A stretch of DNA of 64,000 bases, taken from Leucobacter zeae (lineage in GTDB: Bacteria; Actinomycetota; Actinomycetes; Actinomycetales; Microbacteriaceae). The notes below the pieces were generated by a model. That model worked only from the letters and a program-made list of their open reading frames with translations, did not search any database and had not been told where the DNA came from. A program made the position numbers and the translations under genes. Numbering within the stretch: the first letter of the stretch is position 1; each line of letters starts with the position of its first letter. The stretch lies in the NCBI RefSeq assembly GCF_016758175.1, contig NZ_QYAB01000002.1, positions 124,001-188,000 on the forward strand. Direction: 5' to 3'. Positions 26,853 through 35,445 of the stretch are shown here, in pieces.

Positions 26853-28280
26853 TCAGTCGTAGAGGGTGGTGGTGGTCGGGACGGACCCGTCGAGGCCCGC
26901 GCGCTTCGTGATCGCCGCGGCGCGCTCGCGCGCCTCCTCGCGGAGAGCCGGCTCGTCGATGGTCGTGATCCCTCCCTGCGCGAAGACCGCTCGCCCGGCC
27001 ACCCAGGTCTCCGCGATGCTCGCCGGGCTCGCCGACCAGACGAGCGCCTGCTCCGGGTCGCCGTAGGGGGTCCACTCGTGGTGATTCAGGTCGAAGAGTA
27101 CGAAGTCGGCCTGCTTGCCGACCTCGAGAGAGCCGATCTCGTCGTCCCATCCCAGCGCGGTGGCGCCGTCAATCGTGGCCATGCGGATCGCCTTCCTGGC
27201 TCCGACCAGGGTCGGGTCCCGCCTCGAGTCCTTGAAGAGGCCGGCCACGAGGTGGATCTGGCGGTGCAGGTTGAGATTGCCCGATGCCGACACCCCGTCG
27301 GTCCCGACGCCGACGATGACGCCGCGCTCGATCATCTCGGGGTACTTGCCGATATCGGTCGCGCCTTTGGCGAGCTTGAGCGAGGTCGACGGGCAGAACG
27401 CCACGGAGGTGCGGTGATCGGCGAGCAGGTCGACCTCCTCGTCGGTCAGCGCGACCGCGTGCGCGAGCACGAGGTTGGAGCCGAGCCCGCCGTGCTGCGC
27501 GATCCGCTGCACGGGGGTGAGCCCGTGCTTCTGCTCGCTGACGCGCGACTCCTCCGCGCTCGATGCGATGTGGTAGGTCGTGCCGACGCCGAGGTCGGCC
27601 GCGAGGGCCTGCGCGCCGACGTGGAGCTCGAGGCTGCAGGGCTCCTTGCCCTCGATGTTCACCCAGCAGCGCACGCGGCCGTCGGCGTATCCGTTCCACT
27701 CGCGCACGCTCGCCTCGAGGGTCTCGAGGGCGACCCGGTGGTCGGGGAAGAAGTGGTGGTCCATCATCTCGTCTGACCAGCCCGGCGGGGCCTGCGCCGG
27801 GCGCACGTCCGCGGCGTGTCTGGCCACGACCCCCCGGATGCCGATCTGCTCGACCGCCCGCGCGGTCAGGCCGGCGTCGTTCTGGGCGCCCATGTCGAGG
27901 AAGCAGGTGGTGCCGCTGCGCAGCATCTCGGCGGTTCCGGTGAGCACGCTGATGCCCTCATCGGCCTCGCTCACGTGGGCGTAGAAGGGCTTCGCCCAGT
28001 GGAAGACCCACGCCCGCGTCGCCAGCACATCGGGGAAGACCGCGCGGCTGAGCGACTCGGAGAGGTGGACGTGGGTGTCGACGAATCCGGGGGTGACGCC
28101 CGTGCGGCGCCCGTCGATCACCGTGCCGGGGGAGCGGCTCCCGAGTCCGGCCCGCACCTCCTCAGTCGTTCCGATCGCGGCGATCCTGGTGCCCTCGATG
28201 AGGATCGCCGCGTCGCGGATGATCCGATCGTTCGCGTCGGCGGTGATGACGAATTCCAGATGCTCGATGAGTGTCGACAC
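26853..28280 (-). CDS. Amidohydrolase family protein, TRZ/ATZ (SsnA/MtaD-like)
   Basis: 475 residues. Metal and catalytic positions: His70 and His72 (FVDTHVHLSE), His237 with Glu243/Glu244 (YHIASSAEESR), His274 (LAHAVAL) and Asp328 (VGTDGVSASG). These define the aminohydrolase branch that includes chlorohydrolases, guanine deaminase and methylthioadenosine deaminase. It likely deaminates a heterocycle. It differs from the cytosine-deaminase-like and hydantoinase-like proteins in the same island. Single gene with its own terminator; substrate unknown. Confidence 0.88.
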   Translation of the reverse strand: MSTLIEHLEFVITADANDRIIRDAAILIEGTRIAAIGTTEEVRAGLGSRSPGTVIDGRRTGVTPGFVDTHVHLSESLSRAVFPDVLATRAWVFHWAKPFYAHVSEADEGISVLTGTAEMLRSGTTCFLDMGAQNDAGLTARAVEQIGIRGVVARHAADVRPAQAPPGWSDEMMDHHFFPDHRVALETLEASVREWNGYADGRVRCWVNIEGKEPCSLELHVGAQALAADLGVGTTYHIASSAEESRVSEQKHGLTPVQRIAQHGGLGSNLVLAHAVALTDEEVDLLADHRTSVAFCPSTSLKLAKGATDIGKYPEMIERGVIVGVGTDGVSASGNLNLHRQIHLVAGLFKDSRRDPTLVGARKAIRMATIDGATALGWDDEIGSLEVGKQADFVLFDLNHHEWTPYGDPEQALVWSASPASIAETWVAGRAVFAQGGITTIDEPALREEARERAAAITKRAGLDGSVPTTTTLYD

Positions 28281-28350
28281 TGCGGGGACCTACCTTGCTC
28301 TCGGGTGCGGATGCTTGACGATGCGTCTTGATGAAGATACTAATAGGATG

Positions 28351-28367
28351 TCTGTTGTAATACCAGA
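28351..28367 (+). promoter_or_regulatory. FadR-like operator before the pita-bread hydrolase
   Basis: TCTGTTGTAATACCAGA has symmetric TCTG and CAGA ends and resembles the 17-bp layout known for E. coli FadR-type operators. It lies 22 bases before ATG 28389 in the divergent region with the TRZ/ATZ amidohydrolase, so it could control both. The match is to a general family pattern only. Confidence 0.45.
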
Positions 28368-28388
28368 TCCAATGAGGGAAGGTGCTCC

Positions 28389-29507
28389 ATGCGCGACACA
28401 GTGGTCGAACGCTTGAGAACGGGACTCGAGGAGCATCGCCTCGATGCGATCATCGCGGTCTCCCCCGAGAACGTGGCCTACACGGCGGGGTGCGTGATCC
28501 CGTCCCAACCGCTCATGCGGTGGCGCCACGCGATGACGCTCGTCGTGCGCGACGGCGCCCCGGCAGTGGTCTGCATCGACATGGAGGAGACGACGGTGCG
28601 GACGGCGATGCCGGACGTGGAGGTGCACGTCTGGAAGGAGTTCGTCGAGCGCCCGATGGCGGCCCTCGCCGGGCTCCTGAGTTCGCGGGGGCTCGACCGG
28701 GCGCGCATCGGGATCGAGATGCACTACCTCCCGGCCGCGGATCTGGCCGAGCTCCGGGAGCTCGTGCCCGGCGCCGAGTTCGTGGCGGACGACGAGATCC
28801 TGACCCGTGCCAGGCAGGTGAAGACGCCCGATGAGATCGAGCTGCTCGAACGTCTCGCCCGCATCTCGGACACGGCGATCCTGGAGTCGTTCCGAGCCGT
28901 GCGCGCGGGCGACACCGAGATGGACATCGCCGCGGTGCTCACCCGGAGCGTCTACGAACAGGGCGCTCAGCAGTTCAAGCTGATGATCGTCGCGACGGGG
29001 GAGCGGAGCCAGCTGCCGAATGTCGGGCCGACGACGCGCGCGCTCGTCCCGGGCGACATCTGCCGCGTCGAGATATTCTCGGTCGTCGACGGCTACCATG
29101 CGGGCGTGTGCCGCACCGCCGTGGTCGGCGAGGCTCCGCCGATCGCCGACCGCATCTACCGCAACCTCGTCGAGTGCAAGCACGCGGTCTTCGATGCGAT
29201 CCGGCCAGGCGCGAGCACGCGGGCGGTCTACGAGACCTACCGCGAGACCTTCAATGCCCTCAGAATGCCTGCGATCTCGTTCGTCGCGCACTCCATCGGG
29301 GTGAACCTGCACGAGGCGCCCTACTTCGGCCCGTACTCCGACCATACGGTCGAGGAGGGGATGGTGCTCGGCATGGAGCCGCTCGTCTATCGCAGCGGCC
29401 ACGGCTTCGGCATGCAGATCAAGGACATGATCGCGGTCGAGGCCGGCGGCGCGAGACTGCTGTCGGACGTCATCGACACCGACGAGATCTTCCGCATCGA
29501 GGCCTGA
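28389..29507 (+). CDS. M24-family (pita-bread) hydrolase, creatinase-like, metal ligands lost
   Basis: 372 residues: a creatinase/prolidase N-terminal domain (1-135) and an M24 pita-bread domain. Alignment by eye with proline dipeptidases places Glu228 (VEIF) where the first metal Asp stands, Gly239 (YHAGVCRT) for the second Asp and Lys345 (QIKDM) for the last Glu; His301 (AHSIG) and Glu330 (MEP) remain. Such loss is a hallmark of creatinase, which is metal-free and hydrolyses creatine to sarcosine and urea. So this is probably not a peptidase but a C-N hydrolase acting on a small amidino, ureido or amide compound. Single gene. Confidence 0.75.
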   Translation: MRDTVVERLRTGLEEHRLDAIIAVSPENVAYTAGCVIPSQPLMRWRHAMTLVVRDGAPAVVCIDMEETTVRTAMPDVEVHVWKEFVERPMAALAGLLSSRGLDRARIGIEMHYLPAADLAELRELVPGAEFVADDEILTRARQVKTPDEIELLERLARISDTAILESFRAVRAGDTEMDIAAVLTRSVYEQGAQQFKLMIVATGERSQLPNVGPTTRALVPGDICRVEIFSVVDGYHAGVCRTAVVGEAPPIADRIYRNLVECKHAVFDAIRPGASTRAVYETYRETFNALRMPAISFVAHSIGVNLHEAPYFGPYSDHTVEEGMVLGMEPLVYRSGHGFGMQIKDMIAVEAGGARLLSDVIDTDEIFRIEA

Positions 29508-29512
29508 GCGCG

Positions 29513-29550
29513 ACGGGGGCGGGGCCGGACGAACCCGGCCCCGCCCCCGT
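29513..29550. terminator. Bidirectional terminator, perfect 16-bp stem
   Basis: ACGGGGGCGGGGCCGG (29513-29528) pairs with 29535-29550, followed by TTTCC. It lies between the convergent pita-bread hydrolase and hydantoinase genes. Confidence 0.8.
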
Positions 29551-29564
29551 TTCCGCGCGCGGCG

Positions 29565-30941
29565 TCAGACGGTCGCGCGCTCGGCGCGCTCCGCGTCAGG
29601 GATGGTCACGCAGCGGCCGCGGCCGTACTCCGGCTCCGCGTCCGGTCGCTCGGCGTCGAAGACCACCTCGCCCCGGGACAGGGTGAGCACGGGCCAGCCG
29701 CGCAGCTTCCATCCCTCGTAGAGGCAGGTGCCCTTGCCGCTCGGGTGCTCGACGGCCTGCTCCCGGTCGAGGTCGACGACGACGAGGTCGGCGTCCGACC
29801 CCACCGAGAGCGAGCCCTTCTGCGGGAACAGGCCGAAGCGCTTCGCCGGGTTCGCGGAGTTGAGCGCGGAGAGGCGGGAGAGCGGCATGCCGCGCTCGTG
29901 CACCGCGAAGTGGAGCATGAGCGGCAGCTCCCAGGCGAACGAGACGACGCCCGGCTTCTCGGTCCAGACCGGTCCGCCGTTCTTCCGGAAGGGGACGTGG
30001 TCGGTGCCGAGCGTGCCGACCTGGCCGTTCAGCATGCCCTCCCAGAGCCCCTCGAGCTGCTCCTGATCGCGCAGCGGAGGAGAGATCCTGGCGGTCGGTC
30101 CGAGGTCGTCGTCGTATGCGGTTCGGGTGAGGTAGTGCGGGCAGGTCTCGATCGTGACGTCGACACCGCGCATCCGGGCCTCCGCCGCCATCCGCGGTCC
30201 GTTCGCGGCCGTGGTATGGACGACGTAGAGCGGGCAGCCGGTGGCGTCGGAGAACCGGATCATGCGCGCGATCGCCTCCTCCTCGACGTAGACCGGGCGG
30301 GATTCGGTGTAGGCCGCGAGATCCTCCCGACCCGTCGCCATCATCTGCTTCTTGAGCAGCCCGACCAGGTCGGTGTTCTCGCAGTGCACGGAGACCACGC
30401 CCCTGGGCAGCTTCGCGGCCTTCTGCATGGCGGCGAACACCCAGCTGTCGGGCGACGAGTTGATCCCGATCGAGTTGCCCGGCTCGTACCCCATGTGGCA
30501 CTTGAACGACTGCACGCCCGTGTGCTCCACGATGTCGTCGATCTCGTCGAGGTGCTCCTCGCGCTGGATCCCGAAGTGGAAACCGAAGTCGATGACCGAT
30601 GCCGCCTCGCCGCGCGCCCGCCGCTCGCGATAGAACGGGACGTACGGCCCGTTCATGCTGCGCGCGAAGAGCAGGATCGTGGTGACGCCGCCGCGCGCCG
30701 CGGCGGCGGTCTCGGTGCGCATGTCCTCGTCGTAGTCGTAGTCGACACCGAGATGGCAGTGCGGGTCGAGCACCCCGGGCATCACGACCTTTCCGCCCGC
30801 GTCGATCGTGCGGTCGGACGGCGGCATGGCCTCGGGATCGCCGATCGCGAGGATCCTCCCGTCCGCGACGGCGATCGCACCGAACTGCTCGCCCGAATGG
30901 TCGACCAGCCGCGCGTTGGTGATCACCAGGTCCGCGTTCAT
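29565..30941 (-). CDS. Dihydropyrimidinase/hydantoinase/allantoinase-family amidohydrolase
   Basis: 458 residues. Binuclear-metal set: His61 and His63 (DPHCHLG), Lys147 (SFKCHMG, the carbamylated bridge), His186 (SVHCEN), His242 (VVHTTAANG) and Asp314 (GTDHVPF). It would open a cyclic ureide such as a hydantoin or dihydropyrimidine. Start ATG 30941 has GGAGGGGGC upstream and overlaps the stop of the DpaA-like gene (ATGA). It is the last gene of the six-gene minus-strand operon that begins with the tautomerase. Which cyclic amide is used is unknown. Confidence 0.9.
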   Translation of the reverse strand: MNADLVITNARLVDHSGEQFGAIAVADGRILAIGDPEAMPPSDRTIDAGGKVVMPGVLDPHCHLGVDYDYDEDMRTETAAAARGGVTTILLFARSMNGPYVPFYRERRARGEAASVIDFGFHFGIQREEHLDEIDDIVEHTGVQSFKCHMGYEPGNSIGINSSPDSWVFAAMQKAAKLPRGVVSVHCENTDLVGLLKKQMMATGREDLAAYTESRPVYVEEEAIARMIRFSDATGCPLYVVHTTAANGPRMAAEARMRGVDVTIETCPHYLTRTAYDDDLGPTARISPPLRDQEQLEGLWEGMLNGQVGTLGTDHVPFRKNGGPVWTEKPGVVSFAWELPLMLHFAVHERGMPLSRLSALNSANPAKRFGLFPQKGSLSVGSDADLVVVDLDREQAVEHPSGKGTCLYEGWKLRGWPVLTLSRGEVVFDAERPDAEPEYGRGRCVTIPDAERAERATV

Positions 30942-31825
30942 CGTGCCCCCTCCAGCTCCTGGATCCGACGGGAGATGCCGCTCCACTGGCTCGCCCCCAC
31001 CGTGATCGGGGCGCGCCTGCCGAGCCCCCTCGCCCACACAGCAGTATGGCCGAGCGCGCGCGCCGCGTCGAGGTCGATGCCTCCGGGCGGCGCCGACAGG
31101 TCCATGACGAGCGACTTCGGGGGCAGGAGCGCCAGGGTCTCGGCGTCGACGACCGCGGCGGGGACGGTCGAGAAGAGCATCGACACCCGCGGGACGACGT
31201 CGCGGATGGACTCGAGCGGGACGGGGATGCAGCCCGCCGCGAGCGCGTCGGCGCGCTGCACCGGGTTGCGCGCAGCGAGGTGCACCCGGGCTCCGAGGAG
31301 CACGAGCGTCCGCGCGAAGATGCGGCCGATGTTGCCGTGGCCCACGACGAGCACGTCGGAGTTGTGGAGCGTCACCCGCGTGTGGGCGATGGCGGCCTGC
31401 AGGGCGCCCTCGACGATGGCCGGGGCGCGCAGCAGCATGAGCTCGACGTCCCACTCGTACTCGCTGATCGCGAGTCCGAGCTCGGCGGCGACCTCCTGCA
31501 GCGCCGGGTTGGCCCAGCCGAGCACGATCGCTCCGCCCCGCCGCATGCCCGAGAGCGTGTCGAGATCCGGCGTGATCGGGGCGGGCGATTCAGGGGCGAA
31601 GAGCGTCCCGTCCTCGGCCTGACCCGGGATCGGGAAGAGCGCGTAGTCGGCGCCGTCGAGCGCTTCCCTGGGCGAGTTCGCGCGGGTCACCCCGGGGATC
31701 CCGTCCTCGGGCCAGGGGAAGCCGTACGCGGTGACGCGAGCGCCGGTCGCGGCGGCGAGGCGCGCGATCTCCTGTTCGCGTTCATCGCCGCCGACGACGG
31801 CGATGGTGAGATGGGAGAGGTCCAT
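30938..31825 (-). CDS. Dipicolinate-synthase-subunit-A (DpaA)-like NAD(P)-binding protein
   Basis: 295 residues. An N-terminal domain (LTIAVVGGDEREQEIARLAA) is followed by a Rossmann fold with VLVVGHGNIGRIFARTL, then VVPRVSMLFSTVP, DLSAPPGGIDLDAARALG and GLGRRAPITVGAS. The order and wording match DpaA, the dehydrogenase-like subunit that oxidises dihydrodipicolinate in spore formers. No DpaB flavoprotein is nearby and this actinobacterium would not sporulate, so it most likely oxidises or reduces a cyclic imino acid intermediate in the degradation pathway. It is coupled to the hydantoinase gene. Confidence 0.7.
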   Translation of the reverse strand: MDLSHLTIAVVGGDEREQEIARLAAATGARVTAYGFPWPEDGIPGVTRANSPREALDGADYALFPIPGQAEDGTLFAPESPAPITPDLDTLSGMRRGGAIVLGWANPALQEVAAELGLAISEYEWDVELMLLRAPAIVEGALQAAIAHTRVTLHNSDVLVVGHGNIGRIFARTLVLLGARVHLAARNPVQRADALAAGCIPVPLESIRDVVPRVSMLFSTVPAAVVDAETLALLPPKSLVMDLSAPPGGIDLDAARALGHTAVWARGLGRRAPITVGASQWSGISRRIQELEGAR

Positions 31826-31857
31826 GATCTGCCTTCCTGAGGTCTGAGCGGTCGTGG

Positions 31858-32940
31858 TCACGAGGCGCGGACGCTCGCGAGGAGTGCGTCGCGGCTCGAA
31901 CCGGCGATCCCGAGCCGAGCGGCGTCGAGCCCGCCGGAGCGCAGGTCGTTCGGCACGAGCGCGTTCGCGATCTCGAAGAGCGATGCCGCGGTGGGCGTCG
32001 CGACTCCTGCGGCGTCCGCCAGTGCGAGGAAGGGGAGTACGCCGAATGCGAAGTCCTCCTGGTAGTAGCGGTGCTCGAGCGAGTCGGGGGCAGGGATGGT
32101 GCGATTCGCCTCGCCGCCGCGCACGGCGGAGAGGATGTCGCCCCGCGCCACCGCGTCGGCGTCGTCGACCGTGCCGATCCCGGCCATCTCCTCGATGAGG
32201 CTCGGCAGCTCGTGGCCGAAGGCGCGCGCGACCGCGCGGCGCTCGTCGTCGAAGCGCTGCACGACCCTGGCGACGCCGGGGGTCATCCCCTCGACGTAGA
32301 AGGTGAAGTCCCCGCCGGTCGCCTCGACCCACGCCGCGCCGAGGATCGCCCCGGGCGGGTGCAGCACGAGGTTGACGTTCGAGAGGCTCGACGCGAGCAC
32401 GTCGTCGACGGCGGAGGCGCCCGGGAAGAGCTCCGTGGCCCGGGCGAGCGCCTCGGAGCCGCCCGGGAGCGCTCCGGCGCGCACGCGCCCGGCGCGTCCG
32501 GTGATGGCGGCGACGCCGTCGTAGACCCGACCGACGTACGTGAGCGTCGAGAACTCGGCGACGGGCGGCAGTGCGGCGCCCTGCTCCGCGAAGACGCGGC
32601 GCAGGTGCAGCGCGCCGCCCGTGTGCCCGGGGTTGAGCACGATCGGCACCGAGCACCTGGCGGCTGCGAGATCTCGGAAGAGCGCCGGATGCACGGCCGA
32701 GGGGAGGCAGACGACGACGGCCTCCGCCCCGTCGAGGGCCTCGGAGAGGTCGCTCGTGAACCCGGCTGCTGGCATCGTCGTTCCCTCGCCGAGCACGCCC
32801 CGGGTGCGGATCCCGCCGTCGCGGTGCGGATCCAGGCGCCGGGGGTTCCGGTTCCAGACCCGCACCCGGTGCCCGGCATGCGTCAGCTCGACGGCTGCGG
32901 CGAGACCGCCGGCGCCGCCGCCGAGGATCGCGATCGTCAT
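31858..32940 (-). CDS. NAD/NADP octopine/nopaline dehydrogenase-family protein
   Basis: 360 residues. Glycine-rich N-terminus TIAILGGGAGGLAAAVEL, then the family C-terminal domain with SNVNLVLHPPGAIL, where the His is the conserved catalytic-region residue. Family members oxidise or form opines, that is N-(carboxyalkyl) amino acids, or related secondary amines and 2-hydroxy acids. In this cluster it could cleave a secondary-amine intermediate oxidatively. ATGA overlap with the upstream enolase-superfamily gene; 32 bases separate it from the DpaA-like gene. Substrate unknown. Confidence 0.8.
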   Translation of the reverse strand: MTIAILGGGAGGLAAAVELTHAGHRVRVWNRNPRRLDPHRDGGIRTRGVLGEGTTMPAAGFTSDLSEALDGAEAVVVCLPSAVHPALFRDLAAARCSVPIVLNPGHTGGALHLRRVFAEQGAALPPVAEFSTLTYVGRVYDGVAAITGRAGRVRAGALPGGSEALARATELFPGASAVDDVLASSLSNVNLVLHPPGAILGAAWVEATGGDFTFYVEGMTPGVARVVQRFDDERRAVARAFGHELPSLIEEMAGIGTVDDADAVARGDILSAVRGGEANRTIPAPDSLEHRYYQEDFAFGVLPFLALADAAGVATPTAASLFEIANALVPNDLRSGGLDAARLGIAGSSRDALLASVRAS

Positions 32941-34091
32941 ACCGAGTACCGTTCGATCTTCGCGCGGTCCACCTCGATGCCGAGTCCGGGGCCCGTCGGC
33001 GTGAAGACGCGGCCCTCCTCGAACCGGAACGGCTCGGAGACGAGGTCGTCGAGGTAGTAGACCCCGGCGACCTTCGGGCCGCCAGAACCCTCGGGCTGCG
33101 AGACCGGGCAGACGCTCGGCAGCGTGGCGCTGCGCACCGCCGCGCCGAGGTGCAGGTTCGCCGCGTTGCCGATGCCGGTCTCGATCGATCCGCCGATGTC
33201 GTTGTACATGTCGAGCTGCTCGACGAGGTAGCCGACCTGGCGCGCGTGGTAGAGGCCGCCCGGCTTCGTGACGTACAGGGAGATGCACGCCGCGGCGTTC
33301 AGGCGCGCCAGCTCCATGACGTCGTAGACGTTCCATGCCGACTCGTCGGCCATCACGGGGGCATCGATGCGCTCGGTGACGCGGGCGAGGCCGGCCGCTC
33401 CGACCACGGGCTCCTCGCAGAGCAGGATGTCGTGCTCCTCCTGCAAGCGGGTCACCCGCACGGCCTCGGCGACGCTCGAGTACCCCTCGTTGCCGTCGAC
33501 GCGGATCTTGACGTCGGGGCCGAGGCGCTTGCGGAGCTCGCGGACGAGCGTCACGTCGCGCTCGGCATCGAGCCCGGTCTTGCACTTGATCGTCCTGGCG
33601 CCCTCGGCGACCGCCTGCTCGGCCTCCTCGTAGCAGCGGTCGAGCTCCATGATGCCGAGCGAGTGGGCGACCTCGATCGAATCGCGGTGCGCGCCGCCGA
33701 GCAGCGTGCTCACGGGCACGCCGAGCGCCTTCCCCGCGATGTCGTAGCACGCGATGTCGATCGAGGCCTTCGCGTAGGGGTGGCCCTTGATCTGTCGGTC
33801 CATGACGGCGTGGATCGCCGAGATCTGGCTCGGATCCTCGCCGATGAGCGCGGGACGCAGGAGCGTCTCGATGACGACCTTGACCGTTTCGGGCGACTCG
33901 CCGAAGTACTTGCCGTGCGAGCCGCCCCAGGTGGCTCCGGCCGGCGCCTCGCCCCAGCCCACGATGCCCTCGTCGGTGAGGATCTCGATGATCGCGTGGT
34001 GGCCGATGGGGGTGGCCATCTTCGAGGCCCAGTTGTGGTCGCGCCTGGCCGGCAGGGCCACGAGGTGGACGATGATGTCGGAAATGCGCAT
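32937..34091 (-). CDS. Mandelate racemase/muconate lactonizing enzyme family protein
   Basis: 384 residues of enolase-superfamily type. Catalytic set: Lys169 and Lys171 (TIKCKTG), metal ligands Asp199 (RVDGNEGY), Glu226 (CEEPVVG) and Asp249 (MADES), and Lys276 (YVTKPGG). The KxK plus second Lys pattern is the muconate-lactonizing subgroup, which also contains N-acylamino acid racemases and dipeptide epimerases. ATG 34091 is chosen over a GTG nine bases upstream because AAAGG is well placed only for the ATG. Third gene of the minus-strand operon. The substrate is unknown; racemisation of an N-acyl or N-carbamoyl amino acid would fit the context. Confidence 0.87.
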   Translation of the reverse strand: MRISDIIVHLVALPARRDHNWASKMATPIGHHAIIEILTDEGIVGWGEAPAGATWGGSHGKYFGESPETVKVVIETLLRPALIGEDPSQISAIHAVMDRQIKGHPYAKASIDIACYDIAGKALGVPVSTLLGGAHRDSIEVAHSLGIMELDRCYEEAEQAVAEGARTIKCKTGLDAERDVTLVRELRKRLGPDVKIRVDGNEGYSSVAEAVRVTRLQEEHDILLCEEPVVGAAGLARVTERIDAPVMADESAWNVYDVMELARLNAAACISLYVTKPGGLYHARQVGYLVEQLDMYNDIGGSIETGIGNAANLHLGAAVRSATLPSVCPVSQPEGSGGPKVAGVYYLDDLVSEPFRFEEGRVFTPTGPGLGIEVDRAKIERYSV

Positions 34092-34146
34092 GTGTGACAC
34101 CTTTCGAGGTGGTGAGGTGGGTGTTCGGTGCGGGACGGCGGGGCGG

Positions 34147-35142
34147 CTATTCGGCGTCGAACAGCTCGATCTCGTTGCCGTCGGGGTCCGCGATGTAGAC
34201 GGTGTGGCCGTACGGGCCAGGCCCCGGTCCGCGGACGATCCGGTAGCCGGCTGATTCGGCGCGCTCCGCGATCGCGTCGATCCCGGTCGACGCGAAGCAG
34301 ACGTGCTCGATCGACTGGCCCTCGGTCGCGCGCGGCGAGGCCGCCTGCACGAGGGCGATGCCCTGGTGCGTCGCGACGAACGGCCTGCCGTCGCGGAAGT
34401 CCTCGCGCTTGCGCTCGGTGAACCCGAGCGTGTCGAAGTAGAACCGCTCGGAAGCGGCGAGGTCGGAGCACTCGATGAGGAGGTGGTGGAGCGCGCGAGG
34501 GCCCGGCGCCGACTGGGTGTCGAGCCAGTCGAGCACGTCCGCCTCGGAGGCGATGACGCCGAGGTAGTGGGACCACACCTCCTGCGCCGTGGCCGTCCAC
34601 TCCGGTCGCACCGCCGCGATGCCGTCGGTGACCGCGACGACGTCGTAGTCGCGCAGATAGGCCTCCCGGATCGTGGTCTCCACGCACGCGTTCGCCGTGA
34701 CGCCCGTGATGAAGAGCGTCTGCACGCCGAGCATGCGCAGCAGCTCGTCCATCCGCGTCTCGTAGAAGCCGCCGAACCGGTGCTTCACGACGACGTACGT
34801 CGGGTCGTCGACGAGATCGGCCACCTCGTCGACGAACTCAGCGTCCCAGGAGCCCGAGAGGGCCGAGACCTGCTTGCGCTTGGAGGTGTGGGAGGCGAGC
34901 ACCTTGCGGGCGCGGGAGGCGTCCTGCTCGAGATGCACCTGCTGCGTCCAGACGACGGGCAGTCCTGCGGCCTTGAAGCGCTCGACGAGTCGCCGGATGG
35001 AGTGCATCGCCTCCTGCGCCGGGGCCACGTCGATGCCCGAGATCCCGAGCGTGCCCTCGGGGTGCACGAAGGCGTTCTGCGGGTCGATCACGACGAGCGC
35101 GGCCGATCCCGCCGAGATGGGGTCGAGGAGCTCGTTCGCCAT
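34147..35142 (-). CDS. Fusion of isochorismatase-family hydrolase with a VOC domain
   Basis: 331 residues. Residues 1-205 are an isochorismatase-like cysteine hydrolase with triad Asp20 (VVIDPQNAF), Lys120 (VVVKHRFGGF) and Cys153 (TANACVETT). Residues 216-331 form a VOC domain (HHLLIECSDLAASERFYFDTLGF and ADPDGNEIELFD) with ligand candidates His220, His280 and Glu326. Isochorismatase relatives include N-carbamoylsarcosine amidase, ureidoacrylate hydrolase, biuret hydrolase and maleamate amidase, all acting on small amides. The fusion suggests consecutive reactions. The join is continuous in frame. Its start overlaps the tautomerase stop by one base. Confidence 0.88.
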   Translation of the reverse strand: MANELLDPISAGSAALVVIDPQNAFVHPEGTLGISGIDVAPAQEAMHSIRRLVERFKAAGLPVVWTQQVHLEQDASRARKVLASHTSKRKQVSALSGSWDAEFVDEVADLVDDPTYVVVKHRFGGFYETRMDELLRMLGVQTLFITGVTANACVETTIREAYLRDYDVVAVTDGIAAVRPEWTATAQEVWSHYLGVIASEADVLDWLDTQSAPGPRALHHLLIECSDLAASERFYFDTLGFTERKREDFRDGRPFVATHQGIALVQAASPRATEGQSIEHVCFASTGIDAIAERAESAGYRIVRGPGPGPYGHTVYIADPDGNEIELFDAE

Positions 35143-35336
35143 CAGACGTCCTTCCGGTCGATCCCCAGCACCCCGGCGCGGCTCCAGTTCTCGCGCGGGT
35201 ACTCCGCGATGGCGACGTGGAGGCCGCTCGGGTCGGCGTCGACGTGCTCGACCATCGCGTCGGTGACGGCCTTCGTCAGGGCGCGCTTCTGCTCGACCGA
35301 CCGGCCCTCCCAGATGTGGATCTGAACGAATGGCAT
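35142..35336 (-). CDS. 4-oxalocrotonate tautomerase family protein
   Basis: 64 residues starting MPFVQIHIWEGRS. Pro after the initiator Met would be the catalytic N-terminal proline; the size is exactly that of 4-OT monomers. AGGAGGAAGC precedes the ATG. Such enzymes interconvert enol and keto forms of ring-cleavage products. First gene of the minus-strand operon (tautomerase, isochorismatase-VOC, enolase-superfamily enzyme, octopine-type dehydrogenase, DpaA-like, hydantoinase). An upstream extension in the same frame is Arg-rich and not supported. Confidence 0.88.
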   Translation of the reverse strand: MPFVQIHIWEGRSVEQKRALTKAVTDAMVEHVDADPSGLHVAIAEYPRENWSRAGVLGIDRKDV

Positions 35337-35445
35337 GCTTCCTCCTCCATTGGCGGTGTTCGTGCGATTCCTGGTGCTCGTCGAACCCGGTGCGCTACGT
35401 TCAGGTACGGGTGTTCCCGTCGTGCGAGACGAGCGGCGCTGCTGC

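Noticed and set aside
28389-29507. Xaa-Pro aminopeptidase annotation
   Set aside because: Three metal ligands needed for aminopeptidase activity are replaced, so a peptidase name would mislead.
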